The position numbers and the translations under genes were made by a program. From positions 1 to 64,000 of the forward strand of contig LADN01000049.1 of the NCBI GenBank assembly GCA_000961585.1: a DNA stretch of 64,000 bases. The letters run 5' to 3'. Below are positions 1 through 8,616 of this stretch, piece by piece; position 1 is the first letter of the stretch, and each line of letters opens with the position of its first letter. The DNA is from Peptococcaceae bacterium BRH_c4a. GTDB taxonomy: Bacteria > Bacillota > Desulfotomaculia > Desulfotomaculales > Desulfocucumaceae. Below the pieces are notes generated by a model. The model was not told where the DNA came from. It did no database searches and saw only the letters and a list, made by a program, of their open reading frames with translations.

Positions 1-56
1 CCTTAGACCCATGGCTTTGCGTCCCCGGCTTTCGCTGGGTTTGCTTTTTTCGGTTA
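1..56 (-). ncRNA. c-di-GMP-I (GEMM-I) riboswitch, 5' part
   Basis: Read on the minus strand, this shows the GEMM-I signature in order: GCAAACCC, a GAAA tetraloop, GGGGACGCAAAGCC and GGGTCTAA. These are the P2 helix with its tetraloop and the conserved GACGCAAAGCC core of the c-di-GMP aptamer. The 3' half (P3) and the controlled gene lie beyond the left edge of the window. From about 57 to 165 the sequence is AT-rich leader/promoter DNA with no gene. The family usually controls motility, adhesion or c-di-GMP turnover genes; the target cannot be seen here. Confidence 0.85.
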
Positions 57-165
57 TTTTTATGACAGATTATTTATTTTTTATCACACTTTTACACTAA
101 ACAAAATAGGACTAATTTATCATTTTGGGATTGCGGAATATGTTATTAAATTTTTTAACGATAAG

Positions 166-590
166 AAAACGCCCTGACGGGCGTTGCCGGCTTGTAGACG
201 GCGGAACTCAGAATTCAGAATTCAGGAGACAGAATTGTGACAGGCTGCCTTAAAAGCGACCCTCAAGCGACCCCACAGCGACATGCAGTGAGGGGGAGGG
301 GTTTTAGTCCAGGCGGATGTTCCGGAGGCTGTTATCTGGCTCTTGGCGACAGAGCCGTACGGACTGCCGAACCGGCTGCAGGACGCAGCCGGTAGCCGGA
401 ATCGACGCATGGACGCGGCGTTGGAGGCGGTCGGCAGTCCGTTAGGCGACGAGCTTAGAGCCAGTTCAGCCGGAGGATAAGTAGATCGGACTCAAACCCC
501 TCCACCGGCCACAGAGTGACCCAGGAGCGACCCTCAAGCGACCCCGGAGGAGCCAGGGCGCAACAAGGCCTTAGCGCTTTAATGCTTATT
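166..590 (+). repeat. Structured intergenic repeat, copy 1 (subfamily A)
   Basis: Full-length copy of the repeat family described in the findings. Parts in order: a terminator-like hairpin CGCCCTGACGGGCG, a second hairpin GCCGGCTTGTAGACGGC, a degenerate tract of CAGAATTC-like units, GTGACAGGCTGCC, and direct units of GCGACCC. The structured core runs 298-500. It is closed by GGAGGGG.. pairing with ..CCCCTCC, then CTGGCTCT with AGAGCCAG, then ACGGACTGCCGA with TCGGCAGTCCGT, and tipped by CCGGCTGC/GCAGCCGG. More GCGACCC units and a short AT-rich tail end at the 3' side of ctc. No convincing reading frame lies inside. Confidence 0.85.
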
Positions 591-1219
591 TATTTCCTAT
601 TACCATTTTCCGGGGCGTTTTCTTTTTCATCTTCACCGGCTTCACCTGCTTCTCCAGCGGCCTTCTCCACAGCCTCTTCTTTCTGGGACAGAACGGTAAC
701 CACCGTGGTTCCGGGGTCGGTAACAACACTGACTCCCTCAGGTACGGCCAGGTCATGGACGGCTACACTGTCTCCGGCCTTCATTCCTGATACATCAACG
801 GTGAACTGGGATGGAATGTCGGCAGGAAGACATGTAATTTCCAATTGGCGCAGAACCAGTTGGGGCATGCCCCCGGCCGCCTCACCTGAAATATTTACCG
901 GAACCGCGGTGTGAATCTTGTCCAGTAAAGAGATTTGCTGAAAGTCGGCATGTATTATCCCCTTTTTCAGGGGGTCGAACTGGAGTTCCCGCACCATTAC
1001 CTTATATGGGCCGCCGTTGCCCGAAACCGCAAGGTTAATTATTGTATTCCTTCCCGAGCGAACCGCAGCGGACAGTTCCTTTCCCGAAACTTCCAGAGGC
1101 AGGCTGCCCACCGTTTTTCCATTGATAATGGCCGGCACCATACCACGGCTCAAAAGATCTTTTCTGTGACTCTTGGTCATATTTTCCCTGATAGAGGCTT
1201 CCAGATTGTATTCGGTCAT
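590..1219 (-). CDS. rplY: 50S ribosomal protein L25/general stress protein Ctc
   Basis: About 209 residues. The N-terminal half is the L25 5S-rRNA-binding beta-barrel (EASIRENMTKSHRKDLLSRG start, GMVPAIINGK). The second half is the TL5/Ctc beta domain. The tail is rich in Glu, Ala and Gly (about residues 185-209), as in long Ctc proteins. I chose the ATG four codons inside the longest frame because the family begins with a short Met-x-x-x-Leu strand. It lies in the same order as B. subtilis ctc after prs, though the HEPN/MNT pair and repeat copy 2 now separate them. It shares a divergent intergenic region with the PRC-barrel gene. Confidence 0.93.
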   Translation of the reverse strand: MTEYNLEASIRENMTKSHRKDLLSRGMVPAIINGKTVGSLPLEVSGKELSAAVRSGRNTIINLAVSGNGGPYKVMVRELQFDPLKKGIIHADFQQISLLDKIHTAVPVNISGEAAGGMPQLVLRQLEITCLPADIPSQFTVDVSGMKAGDSVAVHDLAVPEGVSVVTDPGTTVVTVLSQKEEAVEKAAGEAGEAGEDEKENAPENGNRK

Positions 1220-1370
1220 AAAATAACACACCCCAATTGTATTTTAATACTAACACTATTATTTCCCTTTATTTGTCATATAAAACCGGGAGGCTGCATA
1301 GCAATAGTTATAAAGCTTTCTTAAAGTCATTTAAGATCCGTTAATAAGCCTGTTAAAGGGGGGTCAGAAT

Positions 1371-2192
1371 TTGCGTAAAAGCAAGCAGTTTCAGGGCATG
1401 AATGTAGTTAGTCTGGAAGAAGGCCAGCAAATCGGCGCCATAAGGGGGTTGGTCATAAACCCCGCCCAAAAGAACGTGGCCGCCCTGATAATAGAGCAGA
1501 AGGGCTGGTTCAGGGAACAAAAGTTTATTCCCTTCACCAAGGTGCACAGCATAGGAGAGGATATCATCACCATTGACCGGATAAACAGGGCCGAAAAAGG
1601 CTCCAGTCTGCCGGAAATACTGACGCTGTTCAAGGACCGGGTAAATGTCATAGGATCACGTCTTGTGGCTGAAAACGGAACGGCCCTGGGTATGGTGGAT
1701 GAGTACTACATTGACCTGCAGACAGGGGATATAGTGGGGCTGGAATTCTCAGGAGGCACTGTAAACAACCTTTTCAGGGGAAGCGCCTTTCTGGACATTA
1801 ACCATGTCCGCACCCTTGGAACAAGAATAGTTATATGCAACAATTCCTGCCTGGACAGCATAGTTAAAATGGATGGCGGGCTGCAGGAAGCACTGAAAAG
1901 TTTCCGCAAAAACACCGGCCAGTTGCTGGAGACCACCTTTCAGAAAACCAGGGGCCTGAGCCGCAGCCTCAACCAGTCCCTAGAAAAAATAAGGAAGGAC
2001 AGAAAAAAAGACGGAGAGGACGATGGTGAAGATATAAAGACCGGGGAAGACAGCTCCGGCAGCGGGGAATATGCCGGCAGCCAACCAGAAGAAACGGCTG
2101 AAACCGGTGAAAACATACTGACAGCAGACCCGGCCTTGCTTCAGCCTCCCGGAAACGGGGATCAGGCAGATGCACCCAGAAAAGAAAACTAG
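1371..2192 (+). CDS. PRC-barrel domain protein
   Basis: 273 residues starting at TTG, placed 7 bases after a GGGGGG Shine-Dalgarno run. Two PRC-barrel domains are visible: residues 1-75 (GMNVVSLEEGQQIGAIRGLVINP...) and about 88-160 (GSRLVAENGTALGMVDEYYIDLQTGDIVGLEFS). The remaining 100 residues are charged and low in complexity (Lys/Asp, then Glu/Gly/Pro), probably disordered. PRC barrels occur in photosynthetic reaction centre H subunits, RimM and sporulation proteins such as YlmC/YmxH; the exact role is unknown. No signal peptide, so cytoplasmic. Repeat copy 2 follows the stop almost directly. Confidence 0.75.
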   Translation: MRKSKQFQGMNVVSLEEGQQIGAIRGLVINPAQKNVAALIIEQKGWFREQKFIPFTKVHSIGEDIITIDRINRAEKGSSLPEILTLFKDRVNVIGSRLVAENGTALGMVDEYYIDLQTGDIVGLEFSGGTVNNLFRGSAFLDINHVRTLGTRIVICNNSCLDSIVKMDGGLQEALKSFRKNTGQLLETTFQKTRGLSRSLNQSLEKIRKDRKKDGEDDGEDIKTGEDSSGSGEYAGSQPEETAETGENILTADPALLQPPGNGDQADAPRKEN

Positions 2193-2193
2193 T

Positions 2194-2597
2194 AAAAAAC
2201 GCCCTGACGGGCGTTGCCGTCTTGCAGACGGCGGAATCCAGGAGCCAGAAGCCAGAATCCAGAAAAAGCAAGCATGACCCCCAAGCGACATGCAGTGAGG
2301 GGGAGGGGTTTTAGTCCAGGCGGATGTTCCGGAGGCTGTTATCTGGCTCTTGGCGACAGAGCCGTACGGACTGCCGAACCGGCTGCAGGACGCAGCCGGT
2401 AGCCGGAATCGACGCAAGGACGCGGCGTTGGAGGCGGTCGGCAGTCCGTTAGGCGACGAGCTTAGAGCCAGTTCAGCCGGAGGATAAGTAGATCGGACTC
2501 AAACCCCTCCACCGGCCACAGAGCGACCCCGGAGCGACCCCAGAATTACTCTGGGCTTGCATAAAAATGCTTTGGTGCTTCAGTGCTTCAGTAAAAC
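2194..2597 (+). repeat. Structured intergenic repeat, copy 2 (subfamily A)
   Basis: Nearly identical to copy 1 (core 2305-2507) and with a more typical right end: GCGACCC units, a CCCAGAATTACTCTGGG hairpin, then an AT-rich tail (GCATAAAAATGCTTTGG and nearby). The left hairpin pair is CGCCCTGACGGGCG plus GCCGTCTTGCAGACGGC. Between them and the core lies a degenerate CCAGGAGC/CAGAAGC/CAGAATC tract. It fills the gap between the PRC-barrel gene and the HEPN/MNT pair. Confidence 0.87.
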
Positions 2598-2636
2598 AGT
2601 TTCAATGGTATTAACAAATATTTTCGCGGTTTCTAA

Positions 2637-2958
2637 TTAGTTTACGGCTTCATCATTGACGATCAGGTAAAAGTCCGCATAGTCGGAGGATTCCCTCCTC
2701 AGCCGGGCTTTGTTTAGTTCCTTGCCCATAGTCCTGTCTACAATGCCTGTTTTGACATAATGCTATGATACCGCTATGTTTTTTGCTATCTAAATGTTTC
2801 AGCGCCAACAACGCACGTGCAGCCGTAAATATGGCATAGTATGAACGGCTTAGCGAATCGCTGTACATCCCGGATTGCAAGAGTATATCCGCCGATTTTA
2901 AATGCTCGCGTGATTTTTGGAGACGATACATAGCCAGGTCATGGCTGGTCCGATTCAA
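2637..2958 (-). pseudogene. HEPN domain toxin, frameshifted
   Basis: The first 67 or so codons encode a HEPN (PF05168-type) helical domain with the typical SRSYYAIFTAARALL core. After GIIAL the frame goes wrong. A second frame continues the family sequence (VKTGIVDRTMGKELNKARL ... ADFYLIVNDEAVN) to a stop at 2637-2639. A deletion of roughly a dozen bases around 2765-2775 explains both the shift and the missing residues. HEPN proteins paired with MNT nucleotidyltransferases are RNase toxins. This one overlaps its partner by an ATGA and is probably inactive. The un-shifted frame would instead stop at 2653. Confidence 0.75.
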
Positions 2959-3287
2959 AGAGTCACCCCGTCTCGTACCACTTCGTTGTAAAACAAGGTC
3001 TGGTGTTTTTGGTTTTGTAGAAATTCTGAAGCAGTTAAAACCACGGGAGAAAGTCGTGAGTCATATTTTAGCTCAACGTCCAGGAGGATTTCGCTTATGG
3101 TATCCAGGATCTGTTCATTCCTTATATTAACTATAATAAGGACGTCGATATCTGATTCATCGTGAAACTTTCCTGTCGACTTGGAACCAAATAGTTTTAA
3201 GTCAAAGAGGTTTTTATTCAGAGCATTTTTTATTCTTGAAGAAAATTCGCGAAGGGCTTTTTCTTCCGTAGAGGTTAAAAAGAACAT
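2955..3287 (-). CDS. MNT-type nucleotidyltransferase antitoxin
   Basis: 110 residues. The minimal nucleotidyltransferase motif GS-x10-DxD is complete (GSKSTGKFHDESDID, about residues 34-48), with a later hydrophobic strand. I start at the internal ATG (MFFLTSTEEKAL) because the upstream 30 codons do not resemble the family. In MntA/HepT pairs this enzyme adds AMP to the HEPN toxin and neutralises it. It overlaps the HEPN gene by 4 bases, so the two are co-translated. Here the toxin is frameshifted, leaving the antitoxin intact. Confidence 0.8.
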   Translation of the reverse strand: MFFLTSTEEKALREFSSRIKNALNKNLFDLKLFGSKSTGKFHDESDIDVLIIVNIRNEQILDTISEILLDVELKYDSRLSPVVLTASEFLQNQKHQTLFYNEVVRDGVTL

Positions 3288-3501
3288 GCTATTATTCTCT
3301 CCCTGGAAAATTATTGAGAATATTATACCATGACCTGCCCATAGCTTGATTATAACCTGTTTTTTCCTGTTACTCAATATCTTAGAAATGGGAAGTCCTT
3401 AAGACCAGTATAGTACATAGACCGATAAGTTCTATTGAGCTGTCGGTTTTTATTTCATACATTGACGTAAATTCATTTAGCCTTGGGTTTGTCAGAACAT
3501 G

Positions 3502-3533
3502 AAAAAAAGATCTCCTACCGGAGATCTTTTTTT
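3502..3533. terminator. Bidirectional intrinsic terminator after prs
   Basis: AAAGATCTCC-tacc-GGAGATCTTT flanked by A and T runs on both sides, so it can stop transcription of prs (minus) and anything from the left. The rest of 3288-3635 holds no gene. 3565-3610 is another stretch of the degenerate CTGGCTCCTGACTTCTG tract seen in the big repeats. Confidence 0.85.
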
Positions 3534-3635
3534 GCTTTTCATTACCCTGAGAATTCTTGTCAGGAATACCGTAAATTCTGGCTCCTGACTTCTGACTTCT
3601 GGATTCTGACCCAACAGAAAGGGCTTTTTAGCTTA

Positions 3636-4583
3636 TCAGGTATCAAAAAGCTTACTGACGCTGAGATCTTCATGTATTCTGATGATGGCTTCCCCCAGAA
3701 GCGGGGCGACGGAAAGTATTTTCATCTTGGGAAGGACCTTTTCCTGGGGAACGTGAATGGTATTGGTCACCAGAACTTCCTTCACCGGAGCATCCTCCAG
3801 CCTCTTCAGGGCCGGGCCGCTCAACACCGGGTGGGTGCAGCAGATGTATATGTCCTTTGCCCCCCAGTCCTTCAGCGCCTTTGCCCCCTGGGCGATGGTA
3901 CCCGCCGTGTCTATTATGTCATCTATCATAATCACGTTCCGGTCCCGTATATCTCCAATGATATTCATAATCTCCGACACATTTGGCTCCGGACGGCGCT
4001 TGTCGATAATGGCGATGGGAGTGCCTATCCGCTCGGAAAGATCCCTGGCCCTGGTCACTCCGCCCAGATCAGGGGACACAACGATCAGGTCGCTGAGTTT
4101 TTGCTGTATGAAATACTGGGCAAGAATGGGAACACACGGCAGGTGATCCACCGGTATATCAAAAAAACCCTGTATCTGCCCGGCGTGAAGGTCCATGGTT
4201 ATTACCCTCCGGGCACCGCTGGCGTGGAGCAGGTTGGCCACCAGCTTTGCGGTAATGGGGTCCCGGGCTCTGGTTTTGCGATCCTGGCGGGCATAGCCAT
4301 AATAAGGCAATACCGCCGTTATTCTCCTGGCCGAGGCCCTCCGCACCGCATCAACCATGATCAGGAGTTCCATTAGATGCTCATTGATTGGTGTGCTGGT
4401 GGGCTGGACTATGAATACGTCCGCTCCCCTTACACTTTCGTTTATTTTAACCTGGATCTCACCGTCACTGAACCGGCTTACCTTGGCGGAGCCCACCGAG
4501 ACACCCAGATACTGGGCAATTTCCCCTGCCAGCCTGGGATTGGCGTTACCGGTAAAAATTTTTAATCTTCTGCGGGAAGTCAT
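3636..4583 (-). CDS. prs: Ribose-phosphate pyrophosphokinase
   Basis: 315 residues, the normal length for class I PRPP synthetase (ATP + ribose 5-phosphate to PRPP + AMP), cytoplasmic. The ATP flexible loop and RQD-type site are visible ([19 protein letters not shown]), as are the metal site [15 protein letters not shown] and the PRPP motif [18 protein letters not shown]. It follows glmU by about 40 bases in the conserved order spoVG-glmU-prs and is the last gene before a terminator. Confidence 0.97.
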   Translation of the reverse strand: MTSRRRLKIFTGNANPRLAGEIAQYLGVSVGSAKVSRFSDGEIQVKINESVRGADVFIVQPTSTPINEHLMELLIMVDAVRRASARRITAVLPYYGYARQDRKTRARDPITAKLVANLLHASGARRVITMDLHAGQIQGFFDIPVDHLPCVPILAQYFIQQKLSDLIVVSPDLGGVTRARDLSERIGTPIAIIDKRRPEPNVSEIMNIIGDIRDRNVIMIDDIIDTAGTIAQGAKALKDWGAKDIYICCTHPVLSGPALKRLEDAPVKEVLVTNTIHVPQEKVLPKMKILSVAPLLGEAIIRIHEDLSVSKLFDT

Positions 4584-4624
4584 TAAACTATACCTCCGTA
4601 TTAAAGCCCTGACTTGTGCTTGCC

Positions 4625-6013
4625 TTAATCTGGCTCCTTATCCTGCTTTTCCCCGGTCTTTTTCCGGCGGGACCACTCAGGAATATTTTTCTGGGTGTCC
4701 CTGGCCACCCCCAGGGCATGATCCGGCACATCTTTGGTAATGGTGGACCCGGCGCCCACCACCGCCCCCGATCCCACCCTCACCGGGGCCACAAGGTTGG
4801 TGTTGCTGCCGATGAAAGCATTGTCCCCGATGACTGTTGTCCACTTTTTCTCTCCGTCGTAGTTACATGTTATTGTTCCGGCCCCCACATTAACATTCTG
4901 GCCCAGTACCGCATCCCCCACGTAACTGAGATGCGGCACCTTGCTGCCTTTTCCTATTTCCACCTTTTTCAGCTCGACAAAATCCCCCACCTTTACGTTG
5001 CTGCCAAGAAGGCATCCCGGCCTGATGTAGGAGTACGGCCCGATTACACTATTGCTTCCGATTTCGCTGCCTTCTATCAGAGACTGCCTGATGGTTACAT
5101 TATCGCCCACACTGGCGGAAATAATCTGGGTGAAGGGTCCTATGACGCAGCCCTCACCGATGGCGGAGCTCCCCTGTATTATGGTGTTGGGATAAACAAC
5201 CGTATCCCGGCCAATGGTTGCCCCGGCGTCAATGAAAACCGTCCGGGGGTCGATCATGGTCACTCCGGAAACCATCAGGCTGTTGTTAATCCTTGCGCCC
5301 ATGGAGGCATGGGCCATGGCCAGCTGGCAGCGGTCATTTACACCCATAATTTCAGCCGGGTCATCGGCTGAAACGGCTGACACCACCTCACCCTCCCCCG
5401 CATAACAGCCTATAAGGTCCGGCAGATAGTACTCGCCCTGGGCGTTGTCGGGCTTTAAGCGGGCCAGGTCGGCAAAAAGCCCCCGGGATTTGAAACAATA
5501 TATACCTGTATTTATTTCACGGACGGCAAGTTCTTCCGGGGAGGCATCCCCGTGTTCAACAATTTTTACCACAGTTCCGCCGTCATTCCTTATTACCCTG
5601 CCATAGCCGGCAGGGTTGTCCAGAACGGCCGTCAGCACTGTTGCCGAAGCATTGCTTTGCTGATGTGCCGAGATTAGTCTTTTTAATGTCTCCGGGGTTA
5701 CCAGGGGAGTATCCCCGCACAGCACCAGTATGTCACCCCGGTGGTCCTGTAAGGAGGCCGCCTGCATTAGGGCGTGGGCAGTTCCAAGCTGTTCATGCTG
5801 AAAAACAACCTCTCCCTGTCCCTCAATTGCCTTGGCCACCAGCTCTCCACCGTAGCCGGCCACCACCACTATCCTGTCTGATCCGGCCCCCCGGGCCGCC
5901 TTCAGCACATGGCGGATCATAGCGACACCGCAGATTTTGTGCAAAACCTTTGGCAACTCGGATTTCATTCGGGTACCTTTGCCTGCGGCAAGTATAACGG
6001 TTGCCAGGTTCAT
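4625..6013 (-). CDS. glmU: Bifunctional UDP-GlcNAc pyrophosphorylase/GlcN-1-P acetyltransferase
   Basis: About 462 residues. The N-terminal uridylyltransferase domain has [19 protein letters not shown] and LVLCGDTPL; the left-handed beta-helix acetyltransferase domain starts near residue 250 (hexapeptide repeats, then [10 protein letters not shown]). It makes UDP-GlcNAc for peptidoglycan. I start at ATG 6013, where the family motif [16 protein letters not shown] begins, rather than at the far upstream Met of the longest frame; an AGGCGGG element precedes it. It lies between spoVG and prs. Confidence 0.96.
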   Translation of the reverse strand: MNLATVILAAGKGTRMKSELPKVLHKICGVAMIRHVLKAARGAGSDRIVVVAGYGGELVAKAIEGQGEVVFQHEQLGTAHALMQAASLQDHRGDILVLCGDTPLVTPETLKRLISAHQQSNASATVLTAVLDNPAGYGRVIRNDGGTVVKIVEHGDASPEELAVREINTGIYCFKSRGLFADLARLKPDNAQGEYYLPDLIGCYAGEGEVVSAVSADDPAEIMGVNDRCQLAMAHASMGARINNSLMVSGVTMIDPRTVFIDAGATIGRDTVVYPNTIIQGSSAIGEGCVIGPFTQIISASVGDNVTIRQSLIEGSEIGSNSVIGPYSYIRPGCLLGSNVKVGDFVELKKVEIGKGSKVPHLSYVGDAVLGQNVNVGAGTITCNYDGEKKWTTVIGDNAFIGSNTNLVAPVRVGSGAVVGAGSTITKDVPDHALGVARDTQKNIPEWSRRKKTGEKQDKEPD

Positions 6014-6156
6014 TTCCCCAGCCCGCCTTTCCGTCATTTTTTGAACCCAAACTGATTTATTCAACAAAAAATGATTTTTCCCTTTATCTTTAACTATTTT
6101 TTGAGTTTTCACACAAAAAGAGAGCCTAAGCTCCCTTATGTTCACCAAATGCGCTG

Positions 6157-6411
6157 TTATATAGCTGCTTCGTACGCCTGTAAAACTGCGTTCTGTATAA
6201 CCTCTCGGGCAGAAGATGTGATGGGATGCGCTATGTCTCTGAATTCTCCATCAGGAGTCTTCCTGCTGGGCATGGCAACGAAAAGCCCGTTTTGGCCTTC
6301 AACCACCTTGACATCATGTATTACAAACATATCATCAAGTGTAACTGATACTATCGCCTTCATTTTTCCTTCAGATAAAATTTTACGCACCCTTACGTCG
6401 GTAACAATCAG
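6157..6411 (-). CDS. spoVG: Septation/sporulation regulator SpoVG, probable CTG start
   Basis: About 85 residues. The match runs along the whole family: [10 protein letters not shown], the central V.LD..FVIHD, and the hallmark [19 protein letters not shown]. SpoVG is a small nucleic-acid-binding protein that affects septum formation and many regulons. The start is unusual. No ATG lies at the family start position; the codon there is CTG (6409-6411), preceded by AAGGTGGTGA at a normal distance. GTG or TTG codons just upstream (to 6435) would add 3-8 residues and are the alternative. Downstream gene: glmU. Confidence 0.9.
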   Translation of the reverse strand: MIVTDVRVRKILSEGKMKAIVSVTLDDMFVIHDVKVVEGQNGLFVAMPSRKTPDGEFRDIAHPITSSAREVIQNAVLQAYEAAI

Positions 6412-6461
6412 CCCCCTCACCACCTTCCTAAACAAGTTTTACCAGTAATGATTTTGATTGA

Positions 6462-6488
6462 ATTCTCCATCGGGAATAAAATTCCTTC
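6462..6488 (-). promoter_or_regulatory. Sigma-H promoter of spoVG
   Basis: On the minus strand, GAAGGAATT (-35, 6480-6488), 11 bases, GGAGAAT (-10, 6462-6468). This fits the sigma-H consensus RnAGGAWWW-N11/12-RnnGAAT at every fixed base. It sits about 50 bases before spoVG, which is a classic sigma-H target in Bacillus. Confidence 0.85.
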
Positions 6489-6540
6489 ATTTTTCCAGTT
6501 CAATGTGAAAAATATTCCTTAACTGCTAGGCAGTTACACC

Positions 6541-7758
6541 TCATAGAATTTCCAGTGAATAACCCGCCTTTTCCAGGCTTTGGGTCACTTTTCCCACATG
6601 ATCCCAGTCCATCGTTTCCAGTACGAATTCAACCTCGGCGTCTTTTATATGCACCTTCAGACGGGATCTGTCATGTATGACGGAAATTATGTTCACCTTC
6701 AGAGCTGAGACCAGGGACACTATTTTTTTAAGGCTCCCCGGCCTGTCGGGAATAACCGTTTTTATACGCAGGCGCCGACCTGATTTGACAAGACCCCTTT
6801 CAATAATGGCGGACAACATGTTGACATCTATGTTTCCCCCGCTGATAACGGCCACCGCATTCATCCCGGACAGCTTCAGTCTGCCGTGCAGCACTGAAGC
6901 CAGCGCCGCCGCCCCGGCTCCCTCGGACACAATCTTGGTCCGCTCCAAAAGCATCAGTATTGTCTGAGATATTTCCTCATCATCCACCAAAACAATATCA
7001 TCCACATATTTCCTGATCATTTCCATGGTAATTTTCCCCGGGTGGCGCACATTTATGCCTTCAGCGATGGTGCCCGATACCGGCAATTCCCTGTTTTCAC
7101 CCAATTTCCAGTCAAGGTAAACCGCCGGGGCCCCGGCGGACTGCACACCGTATACCTTTATACCAGGATTTACCGACTTGATGGCAAAGGAAATACCTCC
7201 CAGCAAACCTCCGCCCCCCGCAGGCACCACAACGGCGTCAACCCCGGGAAGCTGATCCAGAATTTCCAGACCCAGCGTTCCCTGCCCGGCGATAACCTCA
7301 GTATCGTCAAATCCGTGAATGTATGTTGCACCGGTGGTTTTTTGCATATCTATGGCCGATTGAAAGGCCTCATCGTAGTCCTTCCCGGAAAGTATAACCT
7401 CGGCGCCGTAATCCCTGCTGGCCATTATCTTGGTTATGGGAGATCCTTCGGGCATCACAATGGTGGACCTGATGCCGCAGCTGGCGGCGGCATAGGCCAC
7501 TCCCTGGGCATGGTTGCCAGCCGAAGCGGCTATTACCCCCCTGGATTTCTCCCCGGCCGAAAGGTTGCTGATTTTATTATATGCCCCCCTGATTTTGAAA
7601 GACCCCGTTTTCTGCATGTTTTCCAGTTTCAAGTAAAGGCTGGCCCCGGTAAGACCGCTAAAGGTCCGGGTAAAGTCCAGCGGGGTGGCGTGAATAACTC
7701 CGGCCATCCTGCTCCTGGCTTCCTTCACCTGCTCCAGCGAAATGCCGGTATTTTTCAT
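6541..7758 (-). CDS. ilvA: Threonine ammonia-lyase (ilvA/tdcB type) with ACT domain
   Basis: 405 residues. PLP-dependent fold type II: the Schiff-base lysine in SFKIRGAYNK, the phosphate loop GGGGLLGG, and AASAGNHAQGVA. The last 75 or so residues form one ACT-type regulatory domain (RIKTVIPDRPGSLKKIVSLV). It converts threonine to 2-oxobutyrate and ammonia. One ACT domain and this length match the 400-residue class, so feedback control by isoleucine cannot be assumed. The start ATG has AAAGGAAACC nearby. Upstream is the terminator of the nucleotidyltransferase gene, so it has its own promoter. Confidence 0.93.
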   Translation of the reverse strand: MKNTGISLEQVKEARSRMAGVIHATPLDFTRTFSGLTGASLYLKLENMQKTGSFKIRGAYNKISNLSAGEKSRGVIAASAGNHAQGVAYAAASCGIRSTIVMPEGSPITKIMASRDYGAEVILSGKDYDEAFQSAIDMQKTTGATYIHGFDDTEVIAGQGTLGLEILDQLPGVDAVVVPAGGGGLLGGISFAIKSVNPGIKVYGVQSAGAPAVYLDWKLGENRELPVSGTIAEGINVRHPGKITMEMIRKYVDDIVLVDDEEISQTILMLLERTKIVSEGAGAAALASVLHGRLKLSGMNAVAVISGGNIDVNMLSAIIERGLVKSGRRLRIKTVIPDRPGSLKKIVSLVSALKVNIISVIHDRSRLKVHIKDAEVEFVLETMDWDHVGKVTQSLEKAGYSLEIL

Positions 7759-7830
7759 ATGGGTTTCCTTTCGTTTGATGAATTTATTCTTATTCCTTCC
7801 AGTTGCGACCACCGGTCCCAGAACATGGTA

Positions 7831-7862
7831 AAACCCCGGGCTGCAGCAGCCTCGGGGTTTTA
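7831..7862 (-). terminator. Terminator after the nucleotidyltransferase gene
   Basis: AAAACCCCGGG pairs around a short loop with CCTCGGGGTTTT; it has an A run on one side and a T run on the other. It lies directly after the stop of the gene at 7864-8616 and before ilvA. Confidence 0.75.
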
Positions 7863-7863
7863 A

Positions 7864-8616
7864 CTAGGCCGAATCCAGAACTTTACTCACCAGCTCAAGG
7901 TCGCAGGGTTTATCCACGTCAACGCCTACTTCGGGAAAGGAGGTCACCACAACCGCCCCTTCAATGCCCAGCACATCCGAAGCCTTTTCTTCGGCCTCCT
8001 TGAGGGATACCATGCGCAGTATAAATCGCAGAAGAAAAGGGATACCCATCAGCTTGCTGATTCGAAAGGGGTTCTTACGGGCGTCAACCAGCTGCTGTCC
8101 TTTTTCCATGCATCTGTTCACCGCTCCCGGGTCTATGAGGAAGATGTTTCCTCCGGTGAAGTCCCCTTCCTTAAATGCCACATAGGTTCTTCTGGTTTCG
8201 AAGAAGCTTTTCTCCACCACTTCTCTGGGAATTACCGGGTAGTAAAACTGGGCTGACTTGTTGCCACACCTGTCCAGAAAATCTTCTATGGCCCGGGTGG
8301 TTAAAAGCGGTATGTCGCAGGTGGCCAGCAATACCCTTTTTGCCCCCGGCAGGCACTCCACTCCCCTGGAGACGTTTTCCATAAGTTCTCCCCGGGCCTT
8401 TATAACGATAACGTCCTCCCGGCTGCAAAAGCCCGGTACATCTGACGGGCCCACAACCACTATCCTGCCAACCCTCTTGGAGTTTCTGAGGGCATCGATG
8501 ACATATTCAACCATTGTTTTGCGGCCAATGGTGATCATGGCCTCGTAGGGAACGGAGCTACATTGCCTTAGAGGGCCGTCATTCCTGCTGCCCGCCAGAA
8601 CCAGCGCGTCAACCAT
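7864..8616 (-). CDS. MobA-like nucleotidyltransferase family protein
   Basis: 250 residues of GT-A-like NTP transferase fold. It begins VDALVLAGSRNDGPL (a variant of the LAGGxxxR nucleotide loop, without the usual Gly-Gly), then VEYVIDAL and the metal-binding ATCDIPLLT. It is probably cytoplasmic. MobA/CofC/IspD relatives join a nucleotide to a small substrate; the real substrate is unknown. It abuts the GntR regulator with no gap and probably shares its operon, near ispE, as in several clostridial genomes. Confidence 0.75.
   Translation of the reverse strand: MVDALVLAGSRNDGPLRQCSSVPYEAMITIGRKTMVEYVIDALRNSKRVGRIVVVGPSDVPGFCSREDVIVIKARGELMENVSRGVECLPGAKRVLLATCDIPLLTTRAIEDFLDRCGNKSAQFYYPVIPREVVEKSFFETRRTYVAFKEGDFTGGNIFLIDPGAVNRCMEKGQQLVDARKNPFRISKLMGIPFLLRFILRMVSLKEAEEKASDVLGIEGAVVVTSFPEVGVDVDKPCDLELVSKVLDSA

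Noticed and set aside
222-410. ORFs inside the big repeats (about 60-145 codons, several copies)
   Set aside because: They follow the palindromic core, differ in frame between copies, break at tip exchanges, and have no ribosome sites. They are by-products of open GC-rich palindromes.
166-590. Repeat family as HEARO/IscB omega RNA
   Set aside because: Size and dispersal fit, but I cannot align it with the known consensus, no IscB ORF is near any copy, and the subfamilies differ in tips. Kept as a search to run rather than an identification.
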